Below, in pieces: positions 33,873 to 42,410 of a stretch of 64,000 nucleotides of DNA. Made by a program: the position numbers and the translations under genes. The notes under the pieces were generated by a model that was given only the letters and a program-made list of their open reading frames with translations, was not told where the DNA came from and did not search any database. The stretch comes from Streptomyces sp. CA-278952 (lineage in GTDB: Bacteria > Actinomycetota > Actinomycetes > Streptomycetales > Streptomycetaceae): contig NZ_CP112880.1 of the NCBI RefSeq assembly GCF_028747205.1, positions 6,076,001 to 6,140,000 on the forward strand, in the 5' to 3' direction. Every line of letters starts with the position of its first letter. Position 1 is the first letter of the stretch.

Positions 33873-34888
33873 GAAGGGTGCCTCTCGGAGTATGTGAAGC
33901 AGAATCCAGAAAAAGTGACGGCGGGGCCGAGGCGATTCCTTATCTCCTTGTGCGAAGAATCAGGAGTGGCTCCACGGCGCACGGAGGGGTTTTGCCGATG
34001 GTGGTTTTCTCTCCCCCGACGAGTACCTCGACGACGAGGACCTCGCCCCCACTGAGTTCAAAGCCGCTCGACTCTCATCGGCTCGACAGCACCGACTCGC
34101 CATGGGGCGGCACAGGAATGGGACCATCGGCGGCCTGTTCTCGGACGCCGTCACCTCGCGGGATACGACGGGTCTGTGCCTTCCGGAGTTATCCCGGGAC
34201 AACATGGTACGTGGCGGAGCGCCTCCATGTGCGAGTGAATGGCCTCGGATGGGAAAGATTCACGCAGCTCTCCGCAGAATAATTGACGACAGGTGGGTAA
34301 CAAGTTCGCGAATCGGTGCTCGGGCATGTGCGATCGGGACGCGACCGAGTTCCCCGGGCCGTCGGACCGGACGGTGACCAAGATCGCTCGGCGCGGGGAT
34401 GGGAGCGGCCGCGGCCGCTCACCGGAGAGTGGGCGGCAACATTTGAGGTTCTGAGAAAAACCTCTGCCTTTCACGAAAGCAAGCGCTCGCCGGGCATGAT
34501 CTGCCGGTCCGTCCGCGCGGAGAAGGTGAACGTCACGATCATTCCACTCGACCGGACGGCGAAGACGGCCCGCCCGTCACGGGAGCGGTCCGCCCACGAT
34601 GGCGATCCGGCCACCCGACGCGGTCCTCGGACCGTGCGCGTGGCGGGAACCGCGCCCCGCCCGCACGTGGGGGCAGTCCCGATTGGGCCGAAAGAGGTGC
34701 CGTCGAGATCGTGCGTCAGTCGTTGAACCAGGCGAGGCGCACGTGACCGACCGCTGAGGGGAGGCCAGTTGATCTCGACCCGCACCGACAGGTCCGTGCG
34801 CTCCCGTCCGTCGCCGTGGGATCCGCCGTGCGTTTCGCCGTGCGGTGGACCGGTAGGGCGACGAGCCTCGCGAGAACGGCAGGGCCGA
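33873..34888. other. About 1 kb without a supportable gene; possible gene remnant
   Basis: No frame has a start, ribosome site and convincing protein. One plus-strand frame (about 33919-34377) is open and reads plausibly (GGFLSPDEYLDDEDLAPTEF near 34000-34060), but it has no start codon and recalls no family I know. GC is lower than in flanking genes and several short AT-rich stretches occur (for example near 34275). It may be a decayed gene plus promoter region of the thioesterase. Confidence 0.4.
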
Positions 34889-35569
34889 CTACCTCTTCAC
34901 GCGGTGAGGGTCCTGGCCGGGCCGGTCGGACCGGGGCGCCTTCGCCGTTCCCCTCACGCTGTCGTCGCCGAAGGCGGCGGCGAGCGCCTGGGCGATCAGG
35001 CCGGGCAGTTCGGGCCGGCCGTCCTCCTCCGTCCAGCGCACCAGCGCCGTGTGCATGGCGGCAAGACAGGCGCTGGCCACCACATGGGTGTGGAACAGCG
35101 TGTCGGGATCGGTGTCCTCGTCCGTGAGGGCGTCGGCGATCGCTTTCTGCAGGGCGTAGTGGTTGTCCAGGTGCTTCGCCCGCAGGGCCGGCGTCGCGAT
35201 CATGAGCCGGAGGAGGGCGAGGAGGAACTGCTTCTCCGCCGTCCCTTCGCGGCCGCGACCGCCGCCCGTCATCGCCTCGGCCCAGTCGATGAGCGCACCG
35301 CCGATACGGCTGACCTGGGACTCCTCGGCGGACGACGCGGCGATTCGCTCGGCGACGAGCCTGCCGTGCTGGTCGATGACCACAAGGTGTTCCTTGGTCG
35401 GGAAGTGCCGGTAGACGGTCATCGGCGACACGCCCGCGACGTCGGCGACATCGTTCACGGTCGTGGCGTCGTATCCGCGCTCGGTGAACAGCCGCACAGC
35501 GTGCGCTTGGATCGCACGCTGCGTCTCGACTCGGCGTTGAGCGCGCAAGGTTGAGTGTCTGTCAGTCAT
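34889..35569 (-). CDS. TetR-family transcriptional repressor
   Basis: The 226-residue protein has a typical N-terminal TetR helix-turn-helix (about residues 10-57: AVRLFTERGYDATTVNDVAD, then GVSPMTVYRHFPTKEHL) and a helical ligand domain. ATG 35569 is chosen because the domain starts soon after; the longer open frame runs through the intergenic palindrome. It is divergent from an SDR gene, and the 86-base gap holds a 41-base palindrome, the usual arrangement for a repressor controlling itself and its neighbour. Its ligand is unknown. Whether the pair belongs to the polyketide pathway cannot be told from sequence alone. Confidence 0.92.
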   Translation of the reverse strand: MTDRHSTLRAQRRVETQRAIQAHAVRLFTERGYDATTVNDVADVAGVSPMTVYRHFPTKEHLVVIDQHGRLVAERIAASSAEESQVSRIGGALIDWAEAMTGGGRGREGTAEKQFLLALLRLMIATPALRAKHLDNHYALQKAIADALTDEDTDPDTLFHTHVVASACLAAMHTALVRWTEEDGRPELPGLIAQALAAAFGDDSVRGTAKAPRSDRPGQDPHRVKR

Positions 35570-35584
35570 GTGGTAAACACTACC

Positions 35585-35625
35585 TTGTTGATAGTTACTA
35601 CCAATTTGGTAGTTGCTATCAACAA
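35585..35625. promoter_or_regulatory. 41-base palindromic operator between TetR and SDR genes
   Basis: The left arm TTGTTGATAGTTACTACCAA (35585-35604) matches the reverse complement of the right arm TTGGTAGTTGCTATCAACAA (35606-35625) at 18 of 20 positions around a single central base. Lying in the divergent promoter region, it is very likely the binding site of the adjacent TetR protein, long enough for two dimers. Confidence 0.85.
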
Positions 35626-35655
35626 TCTCGTGGTGAGCGGACTGAGAGGATTGTC

Positions 35656-36420
35656 GTGAGCGGTCTGGCGGACAGGACGGCCCTGGTGACCGGAGCATCG
35701 CGGGGCATCGGGCGGGCGATCGCGGTCCGGCTGGCGGTGGAAGGCGCGGCTGTCATCGTGCACTTCGGCAGAGACGAGGACGGTGCGACCGCGACGGTCG
35801 AGGAGATCGAACGGGCCGGCGGAACCGCGTGGAGCGTCCGCGCGCCGCTGGGCGAGGACGACGACGTCGAGACGCTCTTCAACGGGGTCGAATCGGGTCT
35901 CTCCGGGCGGCCTCTCGACATCCTCGTGAACAACGCGGCAGCCGCCCCCGCGGGACCGCTCGGAGTCACCACGCGCACGGAGTTCGACCACCTCTTCGCG
36001 GTGAATGTGCGCGCCCCGTACTTCATCATCCAGCGCGCACTGCCCCTGCTGCGCGACGGTGGCCGCATCGTCACGATGTCGTCCGTGGCGGCCCGGGTGG
36101 CCAATGCCGGCCAGACGTCCTTCGCCATGACCAAGGGGGCGGTCGAAACCATGAGTATGACGCTGGCGAACGAACTCGGGGCCCGGGGGATCACGGTGAA
36201 CGCGGTCGCTCCCGGCGTCACCAGGACGGCGACCAACGGGGCCGTCTTCGAAGAGCCGGGTCTGATCGAAAGCGTCACGGCGGCGACCGCGCTCGACCGG
36301 CTGGGCGGTCCCGACGACATCGCCGAGGTCGTCGCGTTCCTCGCCTCCGACGCCGCGCGCTGGATCACCGGTCAGGTCATCAACGCGAGCGGCGGCCTGT
36401 TCCTCGGTCCGCGCACCTGA
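35656..36420 (+). CDS. Short-chain dehydrogenase/reductase family protein, catalytic Tyr replaced by Phe
   Basis: The 254-residue protein has the classical SDR cofactor motif TGASRGIG, LVNNAAAAP, the serine region TMSSVAARV and a C-terminal INASGGLFLG. The catalytic YxxxK motif reads FAMTK (Phe codon at 36121-36123), so the hydroxyl used for proton transfer is absent. This suggests either a non-classical reaction or a protein that binds but does not reduce. GTG 35656 is chosen from the GAGAGGA site five bases before it. It is divergent from the TetR gene and probably repressed by it. The substrate is unknown. Confidence 0.88.
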   Translation: MSGLADRTALVTGASRGIGRAIAVRLAVEGAAVIVHFGRDEDGATATVEEIERAGGTAWSVRAPLGEDDDVETLFNGVESGLSGRPLDILVNNAAAAPAGPLGVTTRTEFDHLFAVNVRAPYFIIQRALPLLRDGGRIVTMSSVAARVANAGQTSFAMTKGAVETMSMTLANELGARGITVNAVAPGVTRTATNGAVFEEPGLIESVTAATALDRLGGPDDIAEVVAFLASDAARWITGQVINASGGLFLGPRT

Positions 36421-36552
36421 TCGCGTACTGCCTGCAAAGAATATGCCCATTCGTGGCAGGAGAAATGTGATTCGCCTCCGGCAAACCAAAGAAGTTGAAT
36501 GCTGGTACGATCGCTCCAAAGGTTTATCTGAAGAATTCGGGGACAACTCTGA

Positions 36553-37101
36553 ATGGTGGATCAAGAGCCCATGAGTAGTAACGAACAGATTCTTACGCTC
36601 GGTCCCGGCTGTTTCTGGTCCTTTGATGCCGTAGCGCGCCGAACGCCCGGAATCACGTCAAGTGTCGCGGGCTACGCAGGAGACGACGGCCCCCCGCCCG
36701 ACTATGCGGCCTACCAGCGCTCCGGGCACAACCCGCAGAAATTCGTCGAGGCCGTACAGGTGACGTTCCAGCCGGACGAGGTGTCCATCGAAGAGATACT
36801 CGTCCTGTTCTTCCAGAGTCACGATCCGACTACGCCGAACCAGAGCGGCGCGGATCGCGGCTCCATCTACCACTCGACGATCTTCTACTCCGACGAGCAC
36901 CAGCGGGCGGCCGCGGAGAAGATCATGGATCTGGTGCGGCAGAAGCTCGACGGCGACATCGTGACCGATGTACGGCCGTCCGGGCAGTTCATCGTGGCGG
37001 ACGCCGATCAGCAGGACTTCTACAACAAGCACCGCTACGAGCCCTACTGCCGGTCGGTCATCCAGCCGAAGCTCCGCACTCTGGGGCTGGAGGTCAACTG
37101 A
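36553..37101 (+). CDS. msrA: Peptide methionine sulfoxide reductase MsrA
   Basis: The 182-residue protein has the MsrA active site GCFW with the nucleophilic cysteine, the conserved GYAG, YHSTIFYSDEHQ and HRYEPYCRSVIQPK segments, and a possible resolving cysteine near the C-terminus. The acidic residue after GCFW is Asp (GCFWSFD), where family members usually have Glu. It reduces methionine-S-sulfoxide using thioredoxin in the cytoplasm. ATG 36571 is an alternative start. A role in the polyketide pathway is unclear; it may protect pathway enzymes from oxidation (inference). The upstream gap 36421-36552 is short and shows nothing firm. Confidence 0.9.
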   Translation: MVDQEPMSSNEQILTLGPGCFWSFDAVARRTPGITSSVAGYAGDDGPPPDYAAYQRSGHNPQKFVEAVQVTFQPDEVSIEEILVLFFQSHDPTTPNQSGADRGSIYHSTIFYSDEHQRAAAEKIMDLVRQKLDGDIVTDVRPSGQFIVADADQQDFYNKHRYEPYCRSVIQPKLRTLGLEVN

Positions 37102-37274
37102 CAAGCCTGCTTGTCCGGTCGGCCGACCCTGACGGACGAGAGTCGCTGCGATGTCCGGGGCAGCGATGAAACGCACTGCTCCAGGTTCGTGGCGGCGGTG
37201 GATCCGACGCTTGTGCGCGGGATAGGTCGCAAGGGCCGGGGCAGCGGAACGACCGAAAAGAGAATGACCGAAAA

Positions 37275-37312
37275 GAGCAGGCCCTGGCCGGCGCGTCGGC
37301 CAGGGCCTGCTC
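37275..37312. terminator. Bidirectional terminator between msrA and the free acyltransferase gene
   Basis: GAGCAGGCCCTGGCC (37275-37289) and GGCCAGGGCCTGCTC (37298-37312) form a perfect 15-base-pair stem with an eight-base loop between two convergent genes. Just before it a 12-base direct repeat GACCGAAAAGAG occurs twice. Confidence 0.85.
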
Positions 37313-37352
37313 GGTCTCGAATGTCCGTGGCGCCGCCGCGGACAGAGGGAAA

Positions 37353-38675
37353 TCACTCGAAGGCGGCCGTCCAGTCCACCGCGACTCCCTGCACATATGA
37401 TTCCGCCAGCGCGGCGAAGAACCGGCCCATTCCGCCGTCCTCATTGCGAAGGGTCGCCATCAGCACGGCCGAGCGGCCGAGTTCGTCGACGATGTCCTGC
37501 ATGCCGACGGTGAGTACCGGCTGCGCGCTGCACTCCACGAAGAGCGTGTGACCGTCCTCGGCCAGTGCACGGACGGCGTCGGCGAACCTGACCGTCTGGC
37601 GCAGGTTCCGGTACCAGTACTCGGCGTCCAGTTCATCGGTCTGTATGCGCTGTCCGGTCACCGTCGAGTAGAACGGCACGGTGCTGCGCACCGGCGTGGC
37701 TTCGGCCGCCAGGTCGAGCAGGGTGTCCCGCAGATCCTCGACGTGCGCCGAGTGCGCGGCGAAGTCCACGCCGGGCAGCCGCCAGCGCATCATCCGGGCC
37801 GCGGACAGCGCTGCACCGAACTCGGTCATCGCGGCCGTGTCGCCCGACACCGTGATGGTGGCCGGTCCGTTCACCGCGGCAACCGACAGGGCTCCGTCCC
37901 AGTCGGCCAGCATCGCGCGCACCTGCTCGCCCGGCGCGAGCACGGTGAGCATCTCGCCGCGGCCGCAGATCTTCATCAAGGCCTGGCTGCGCAGCGCGAC
38001 GATCCGGGCCGCGTCCTCCAGCGACAGCGCGCCGGCGACGTGCGCGGCCACGATCTCGCCCTGCGAATGGCCGACCGCGGCCGCCGGCTCGACACCGAAG
38101 GAACGCCACAGCCGGGCCAGCGACAGCATCATCGAGAACAGCACCGGCTGCACCACGTCCACGCGGTCCAGCGGCGGGCACCCGGGGACGCCCCGCAACA
38201 CGTCCTCCAGGGACCAGCTCACGTGCGGCGACAACGCCCGTTCGCAGTCACGGATCGACTCGGCGAACACGGCTGACGTGTCCAGCAGCTCCACCGCCAT
38301 GCCGACCCACTGGGTGCCCTGGCCGGGGAAGACGAACACCGGCCGGATGTCCCCTCGCACCTGCTTCGGCGCCCGCCCGCTGACCACGTTCGCCGCGCTC
38401 TGTCCCTCGGCGAGCGCACGCAGCCCGGCGAGCAGCTCCGTACGGTCGCGCCCCAGCACCACGGCCCGGTACTCGTTCGCCGCGCCGACCGCCACCAGTG
38501 ATCGGCCCACCTCGGCCACGTCGTCCAGGACGTTCCGCGCCGAGTCGGAATCGAGCCGGGCCAGCAGGCGGGAGGCCTGGGCGTGCAGGCCCGCCTCACT
38601 CCGCCCGGACAGCACCCACGGCACCGTGCCGGGTTCGGCGCCGACGGGAACGTCTTGTATGGCCGAATTGGTCAC
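37353..38675 (-). CDS. Free-standing acyltransferase excised from a modular PKS, probable trans-acting AT
   Basis: This 440-residue protein is a complete PKS AT with its upstream KS-AT linker (VPWVLSGRSEAGLHAQASRL) and little else; the post-AT linker stops at VDWTAAFE. It carries VFPGQGTQW, GHSQG (S204) and NGPATITVSG. The specificity motif that reads YASH in methylmalonyl and HAFH in malonyl ATs reads FAAH here (305-308). It looks like a domain cut out of a cis-AT module and is not close in pattern to discrete malonyl ATs of trans-AT systems. The leftmost PKS module has a dead AT, so loading that module is the likely job (inference). The GTG start is preceded by GAGGAG five bases upstream. 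It is divergent from the KAS III gene across a region with the composite operator. Confidence 0.9.
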   Translation of the reverse strand: MTNSAIQDVPVGAEPGTVPWVLSGRSEAGLHAQASRLLARLDSDSARNVLDDVAEVGRSLVAVGAANEYRAVVLGRDRTELLAGLRALAEGQSAANVVSGRAPKQVRGDIRPVFVFPGQGTQWVGMAVELLDTSAVFAESIRDCERALSPHVSWSLEDVLRGVPGCPPLDRVDVVQPVLFSMMLSLARLWRSFGVEPAAAVGHSQGEIVAAHVAGALSLEDAARIVALRSQALMKICGRGEMLTVLAPGEQVRAMLADWDGALSVAAVNGPATITVSGDTAAMTEFGAALSAARMMRWRLPGVDFAAHSAHVEDLRDTLLDLAAEATPVRSTVPFYSTVTGQRIQTDELDAEYWYRNLRQTVRFADAVRALAEDGHTLFVECSAQPVLTVGMQDIVDELGRSAVLMATLRNEDGGMGRFFAALAESYVQGVAVDWTAAFE

Positions 38676-38753
38676 GAGAACTCCTCATCACTGCCAATGA
38701 GTCGACTGCGATCGCAAGATATCCCGGGCTCGCGCCGCCTTCGCCCATCGTTC

Positions 38754-38793
38754 GGTAATCCACCCCGCAGAGCACGATTACCGGACAGTTACC
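38754..38793. promoter_or_regulatory. Second copy of the composite operator in the AT/KAS III divergent region
   Basis: On the minus strand the order is GGTAA-N6-GGTAA-N19-TTACC (38793 to 38754), the same spacing as the element at 32771-32810. The two copies also match at about 24 of 32 positions across the N19 core. It lies about 80 bases upstream of the AT start and far from the KAS III start. The rest of the 539-base gap (38676-39214) holds no gene I can support. Confidence 0.7.
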
Positions 38794-39214
38794 AGCTGTG
38801 GTCGAACGATGTGGAACAGTCCGTCTCCAGTCGTCTCGGTTTTCGGCAGAGAGACTGCTCGTCGTCCAGGTCCACTAGGTCGCGACAATTATCGATCCTG
38901 AGTTCTCATCCATCGCCTACCTCAATGTTCCAGTGGGTCCTGTGCCCCCGTGCCCCGAGAATCTCGCGTCATCGCAGTTCAAGGCGTCCTTCTGTGGTCA
39001 AGTGTCAGATCACCTTTCTCGCTGAACGTCCCATTCGGCGAACACCCGTGAGCTCCCCGAACTTTTCGTACTCGGCAGTTCTCGCATGGAGATCATCGGC
39101 ACCGGCGCTGCGGAGGAGCCGATGCCGGCGGAATGCGATCCGCCCGCCGCCGATTCGCAGTCCCGGTAAAGGAGAACGGCCGCATCGGTTTGCCGCAGGC
39201 CGTAAGGAGACGAG

Positions 39215-40351
39215 ATGAATCACCGAGATGACTGCCCGTGTGGGTGCGCCCTCGCATCCTGGGCGGTGAGCAGCCACGACGAGGCTGCTTCCGACGGGAT
39301 CGGCAGCCATCCTCCGGATACGGACGGGACGGCCCGGAGTGCGACGCCGACGGCACCGTTCCACCGGAATGCGGGAGGCGGGAAGACGGCCAACGGAATT
39401 CTGGGCTGCGGTGCGTATCTGCCCGAACGCGTCGTCGGCAGCGACGAGGCGGGCGCCTGGGCCGGTGTGACCGGTGAGTGGATCGAGACCAAGACCGGCA
39501 TTCGCGCCCGGCGGTACGCCCATCCGGACCAGGCCGCGTCCGATCTGGCGGAACAGGCCGCACACGAAGCGCTGCGCGACGCCGGTCTGAGCGCCGACCA
39601 GCTCTCTCTGATCGTTGTGGCCACCTCCACCCCCGACTCGCCCCAGCCGCCGACAGCCTGCCTGCTCCAGGACGGGATCGGAGCCCGTCATGCCGCGGCC
39701 TTCGACCTGAACGCCGTGTGCAGCGGCTTCGTCTACGCGGCGGAGGCGGCCAGTCGCATGGTGCCGCCCGGGGGGTTCGCGTTGGTCGTGGGCGTGGACA
39801 TCTACTCCCGGATCATCGATCCGGCCGACCGGCGCACCGTCTCGCTGTTCGGTGACGGCGCCGGAGCGGTGGTCGTCGGCCCCGTGCCGGAGGGGCGCGG
39901 AGTCATCGCCACCCACCTGGCCAGTTACGGCGATCACCACGACCTGATCAAGGTGCCTGCGGGCGGCAGCCGCATCCCCGCGTCCAAGGAGTCGCTGCAG
40001 GATGGACTGCACTACTTCACGATGAACGGCTACGGAGTGCGCACCTTCGTCAGGGACAGGCTGCCGGGCGCGGTGCACAGTCTTCTGGCGAACGCCGAGG
40101 TCGACCCGGCAGAGGTACGGCACTTCGTCCCGCACCAGGCGAACGGCCGGATGATCGACGAACTGCTGCCGGAGCTGGATCTGTCACAGGCCGTCGTCCA
40201 CCGCACGCTGGAGCAGTACGGCAACACCGGCGCGGCGTCCCTCCCTGTGACACTGGCCGCCGCACGCCAGGAGATCGCCCCCGGTGACCTTGTCCTGCTG
40301 GCCGGCTTCGGAGGAGGAATGAGCACAGGACTGATGCTCCTGCGGTGGTGA
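39215..40351 (+). CDS. KAS III (FabH)-like beta-ketoacyl synthase
   Basis: This 378-residue thiolase-fold enzyme has the complete Cys-His-Asn triad: C169 in AVCSGF, H307 in PHQAN, N337 in YGNTGAAS, plus GDGAGAVVV. It may condense an acyl-CoA with a malonyl-type unit, for a starter or special extender, or transfer an acyl group, as CerJ-type relatives do. Since a KSQ loading module is already present, a role in an unusual extender or in acylation is as likely as chain initiation. A strong AAGGAG site before ATG 39215 supports the long form, which carries about 58 extra N-terminal residues including CPCGC, unlike usual FabH proteins (about 320-340 residues). It is divergent from the free AT gene. 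Confidence 0.9.
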   Translation: MNHRDDCPCGCALASWAVSSHDEAASDGIGSHPPDTDGTARSATPTAPFHRNAGGGKTANGILGCGAYLPERVVGSDEAGAWAGVTGEWIETKTGIRARRYAHPDQAASDLAEQAAHEALRDAGLSADQLSLIVVATSTPDSPQPPTACLLQDGIGARHAAAFDLNAVCSGFVYAAEAASRMVPPGGFALVVGVDIYSRIIDPADRRTVSLFGDGAGAVVVGPVPEGRGVIATHLASYGDHHDLIKVPAGGSRIPASKESLQDGLHYFTMNGYGVRTFVRDRLPGAVHSLLANAEVDPAEVRHFVPHQANGRMIDELLPELDLSQAVVHRTLEQYGNTGAASLPVTLAAARQEIAPGDLVLLAGFGGGMSTGLMLLRW

Positions 40352-40379
40352 CCGGTGAGCGCGACGGTTGAGCCCAGGT

Positions 40380-40417
40380 GGTCCGGCAGCCCGACGGGGG
40401 GAACGGGCTGCCGGACC
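40380..40417. terminator. Terminator hairpin at the right edge of the cluster
   Basis: GGTCCGGCAGCCCG (40380-40393) and CGGGCTGCCGGACC (40404-40417) form a perfect 14-base-pair stem with a ten-base loop between convergent KAS III and nadE genes. I take this as the right border of the polyketide cluster. Confidence 0.85.
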
Positions 40418-40534
40418 GGTCGGGCCCCGTCACCGAGCAGAGGTCGGAGAAACGCCTCGGCGGCCTCCAGCCGGTCCGGCGCCCGAGGACAATGGCGGCC
40501 ACCGGACGCCCCCGGTAACCGCCCACCCACCCGG

Positions 40535-42289
40535 CTACGACGACTCGCGCCACCGGTTCGTGATCGGCAGCCGCCGGTCCTTCCCGAACCCCTTGGGCGA
40601 GATCTTCGTCCCCGGCGGATACTGCCGCCGCTTGTACTCGGCCGCGTCCACCATCCGCAGCGTCTTCGCCACCAACTCCGCGTCGAACCCGGCCGCCACG
40701 ATGGCGTCCAGACCCTGGTCCCGGTCGACGTACATCTCCAGGATCGCGTCCAGGACGTCGTAGTCCGGCAGCGAGTCCGTGTCGACCTGCCCCGGCCGCA
40801 GCTCCGCGCTCGGCGGCTTGGTGATCGAGGCCTCCGGGATCGGCGGGGTCTGCCCCCGCTCCTCGGCGGCCCGGTTCCGCCACTTCGCCAGCCGGAAGAC
40901 CGACGACTTGTAGACGTCCTTGATCGGCCCGTACGCGCCGACCGCGTCCCCGTACAGCGTGGAGTAGCCCACCGCCAGCTCGGACTTGTTGCCCGGCGCC
41001 AGCACGATCTGCCCCTCCTGGTTGGACAGGGCCATCAGCATCGTGCCGCGCAGCCGCGCCTGGAGGTTCTCCTCGGCGAGGCCGGTGAGCTGGAGCGACC
41101 CCATGTACGCGTCGAACATCGGCTCGATCGGCACCGTACGGAAGTTCAGCCCGGTCCGCCGCGCCAGCTCGGCCGCGTCGCCCTTGGAGTGGTCCGAGGA
41201 GTACTTCGACGGCATCGAGACGCCGTACACATGCTGTGCGCCGAGCGCGTCGCAGGCGATGGCCGCGCAGATCGCCGAGTCGATGCCACCGGAGAGCCCG
41301 ATCAGCACGCTGCTGAAACCGTTCTTCGCGGCGTACGCGCGCAGCCCGACGACCAGCGCGGAGTAGATCTCCTCCTCGTCGCCGAGCCGCTCCGCGTACC
41401 CGCCCGCCAGCTCCGGCTCGTACGCGTCCACGGGCCGGTCGGACAGCACTACATGGTCGATGCGCAGCCCGTCGTCCACCACACCGGAGGGCGCCACGGC
41501 CTCGGCGGCGGGCAGCTCCAGATCGAGGATGACGCTGCCCTCGGAGAACTGCGGGGCGCGGGCGACGACCTCGCCCTCCTTGTCGACGACGATCGAGTCG
41601 CCGTCGAAGACCAGCTCGTCCTGGCCGCCGATCATCGCCAGGTAGGCCGTCGTGCAGCCGGCCTCCCGGGCCCGCTTGCGGACCAGCTCCAGCCGGGTGT
41701 CGTCCTTGTCCCGCTCGTACGGCGAGGCGTTGATCGACAGCAGCAGCCCGGCCCCGGCGGACCGGGCGGCCGGAACGCGCCCGCCGTCCTGCCACAGGTC
41801 CTCGCAGATGGCGAGGGCCACGTCGATGCCGTGGATCCGGACGACGGGCATCGAGTCGCCCGGCACGAAGTACCGGAATTCGTCGAACACCCCGTAGTTC
41901 GGCAGGTGGTGCTTGGCGAAGTTGAGGGCGATGCCGCCGCGGTGCAGCACGGCGGCGGCGTTGCGCGGGGAGCCGGCGGGCTGCCCGTAGCGCGCCGCGG
42001 CGTGCTCGGAGCGGTCCAGGTAGCCGACGACGACCGGCAGTTCACCGAAGCCCTCCGCGTCGAGCCGGGCGGCCAGCGCGCGGAGCGCCTGACGCGAGGC
42101 CTCGACGAAGGACGACCGCAGGGCCAGGTCCTCGACGGGGTATCCGGTCAGCACCATCTCGGGGAACGCCACCAGGTGAGCGCCCTGCTCGGCGGCGTGC
42201 CGGGTCCAGTGGACGATCGCCTCAGCGTTGCCGGCGAGGTCGCCGACGGTGGAGTCGATCTGATTCAGTGCGAGGCGTAGTTGAGGCAC
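40535..42289 (-). CDS. nadE: Glutamine-dependent NAD+ synthetase
   Basis: The 584-residue protein joins an N-terminal nitrilase-type glutaminase domain (Glu in AFPEMVLTGYP, Lys in AKHHLPNYGVFDE, Cys in AICEDLW) to an NAD synthetase domain with the PP-loop LSGGIDSA. It converts deamido-NAD to NAD with glutamine and ATP. GTG 42289 (VPQLRLALNQID) is chosen over a longer frame to 42340, because the glutaminase fold begins there. This is a housekeeping gene and marks the return to core chromosome. Confidence 0.95.
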   Translation of the reverse strand: MPQLRLALNQIDSTVGDLAGNAEAIVHWTRHAAEQGAHLVAFPEMVLTGYPVEDLALRSSFVEASRQALRALAARLDAEGFGELPVVVGYLDRSEHAAARYGQPAGSPRNAAAVLHRGGIALNFAKHHLPNYGVFDEFRYFVPGDSMPVVRIHGIDVALAICEDLWQDGGRVPAARSAGAGLLLSINASPYERDKDDTRLELVRKRAREAGCTTAYLAMIGGQDELVFDGDSIVVDKEGEVVARAPQFSEGSVILDLELPAAEAVAPSGVVDDGLRIDHVVLSDRPVDAYEPELAGGYAERLGDEEEIYSALVVGLRAYAAKNGFSSVLIGLSGGIDSAICAAIACDALGAQHVYGVSMPSKYSSDHSKGDAAELARRTGLNFRTVPIEPMFDAYMGSLQLTGLAEENLQARLRGTMLMALSNQEGQIVLAPGNKSELAVGYSTLYGDAVGAYGPIKDVYKSSVFRLAKWRNRAAEERGQTPPIPEASITKPPSAELRPGQVDTDSLPDYDVLDAILEMYVDRDQGLDAIVAAGFDAELVAKTLRMVDAAEYKRRQYPPGTKISPKGFGKDRRLPITNRWRESS

Positions 42290-42410
42290 GGAGCCCAGTG
42301 TAATCGTCTTTCTGACGCGATGTCCCGGCGGGCCGGGCAAAATCTGCTCCGGCCCACCGAAACCGCAGGTCGAAGCGGCTATCAGCTCCGACCCGCCGAG
42401 GATCGCAGGG

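Noticed and set aside
33919..34377. Plus-strand frame with acidic protein-like sequence
   Set aside because: No start codon or ribosome site and no known family; kept only as a possible remnant.
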